From CALXSC01 sp964493475 (GTDB lineage: Bacteria > Pseudomonadota > Alphaproteobacteria > Rickettsiales > UBA1997), in contig CAZBNS010000038.1 in assembly GCA_964493475.1 (NCBI GenBank), positions 1 to 15,252 on the forward strand: a stretch of 15,252 nucleotides of DNA. Reading direction: 5' to 3'. Below, in pieces: positions 14,997-15,252 of the stretch; position 1 is the first letter of the stretch, and each line of letters starts with the position of its first letter. A model generated the notes under the pieces. The model ran no database searches and was not told the DNA's origin. It saw only the letters and a list, made by a program, of their open reading frames with translations. The translations under genes and the position numbers were made by a program.

Positions 14997-15178
14997 GTCA
15001 TTCCATAGCTGGATTTTCTTAACGAAGAATGAGTTTAGAAAACAAGGTTTAGGAGGGGTAAGCGACTTGCGAAGCAAGGCATTTGCAATCACCAGTGAGC
15101 GAAAACGAACGATAAACCGAAGTTTGCCGAAGGAAAATCCTCATACGGACTTTAAATGTCCTGTCTCAATATGTCATG
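14997..15178 (-). repeat. dispersed intergenic repeat, right copy (inverted relative to left copy)
   Basis: Read on the minus strand this starts near CATGACATATTGAGACAGG (15178) and ends with CCAGCTATGGAATGACG (14997). It matches the left copy through the shared segments GACAGGACATTTAAAGTCC and CCTAAACCTTGTTTTC. It lacks the GAAA-loop hairpin insertion of the left copy and has CATTCTTCG in its place. Its CTTGC/GCAAG hairpin is conserved. Confidence 0.8.
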
Positions 15179-15203
15179 AATGTATTAATATTAAATCTCC
15201 CTC

Positions 15204-15252
15204 TCAGTATGTCATTCCGTAGCTGGATTTTCTTATTGAGTGAAACGAAATT
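15204..15252 (-). repeat. partial further unit of the same repeat at the window edge
   Basis: On the minus strand AAGAAAATCCAGCTACGG followed by AATGACATACTGAG repeats the end-of-unit and start-of-unit motifs seen at 14997-15021 and at 39-55. The window ends inside it. Confidence 0.65.

Noticed and set aside
1..15252. CRISPR array, phage, insertion sequence or toxin-antitoxin system
   Set aside because: No regularly spaced direct repeats, transposase or integrase, or toxin-antitoxin pair is visible. The repeats seen are intragenic or dispersed intergenic units.

Overview
The window is an AT-rich, gene-dense piece of a chromosome from what looks like an alphaproteobacterium. Evidence for this is the L27 core (DSAGRRLG, RQRGTKWHPG, NVGMGRDHTLF), the L21 C-terminus (KRRRKNSRRKNGHRQ), a type-B (DUF5915-tailed) IleRS C-terminus, the GrpE sequence, and a MurE with the DNPR motif that selects meso-diaminopimelate. 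A pyruvate formate-lyase activase points to anaerobic or fermentative metabolism. The low GC, dispersed repeats and an autotransporter would suit a host-associated organism. Order-level placement is not possible from the sequence alone. The standard genetic code is used.

Layout, left to right. 1-566 holds a dispersed repeat, two candidate promoters and a strongly base-paired leader before grpE. 567-3370 is a tight operon: grpE, murE, pflA. 3405-3611 contains a terminator and a very small lipoprotein gene with its own promoter on the minus strand. 3679-6944 (minus) is a large autotransporter with internal repeats and a 100-N assembly gap. 6954-7754 (minus) is only the C-terminal part of isoleucyl-tRNA synthetase, with its own promoter and placed 9 bases upstream of the autotransporter. 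pyrG (plus) is divergent from it.

Next come acpP (minus, own promoter and terminator) and a shikimate/chorismate block: aroK-aroA on the minus strand (overlapping) and, divergently, aroC plus a monofunctional chorismate mutase on the plus strand (overlapping). Together these four genes cover shikimate to prephenate: phosphorylation, EPSP formation, chorismate formation and Claisen rearrangement.

13290-13865 (minus) is the most riboswitch-like region: a consensus promoter, about 180 bases of structured RNA, an intrinsic terminator overlapped by a competing stem, then a ribosome binding site and an asparagine-rich ORF of unknown function. 14058-14936 (minus) is rplU-rpmA, with an L27 carrying a long Lys/Ala/Val repeat tail. 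The window ends in an inverted copy of the repeat found at its left end, followed by part of another copy, so the piece is bounded by repeats on both sides.

The main points for follow-up are the attenuator-like RNA at 13682-13865, the paired leader and heat-shock-like promoter of grpE, the unannotated 27-residue lipoprotein, the truncated ileS, and the assembly gap, which the flanking repeats suggest may really be only 8 bases.
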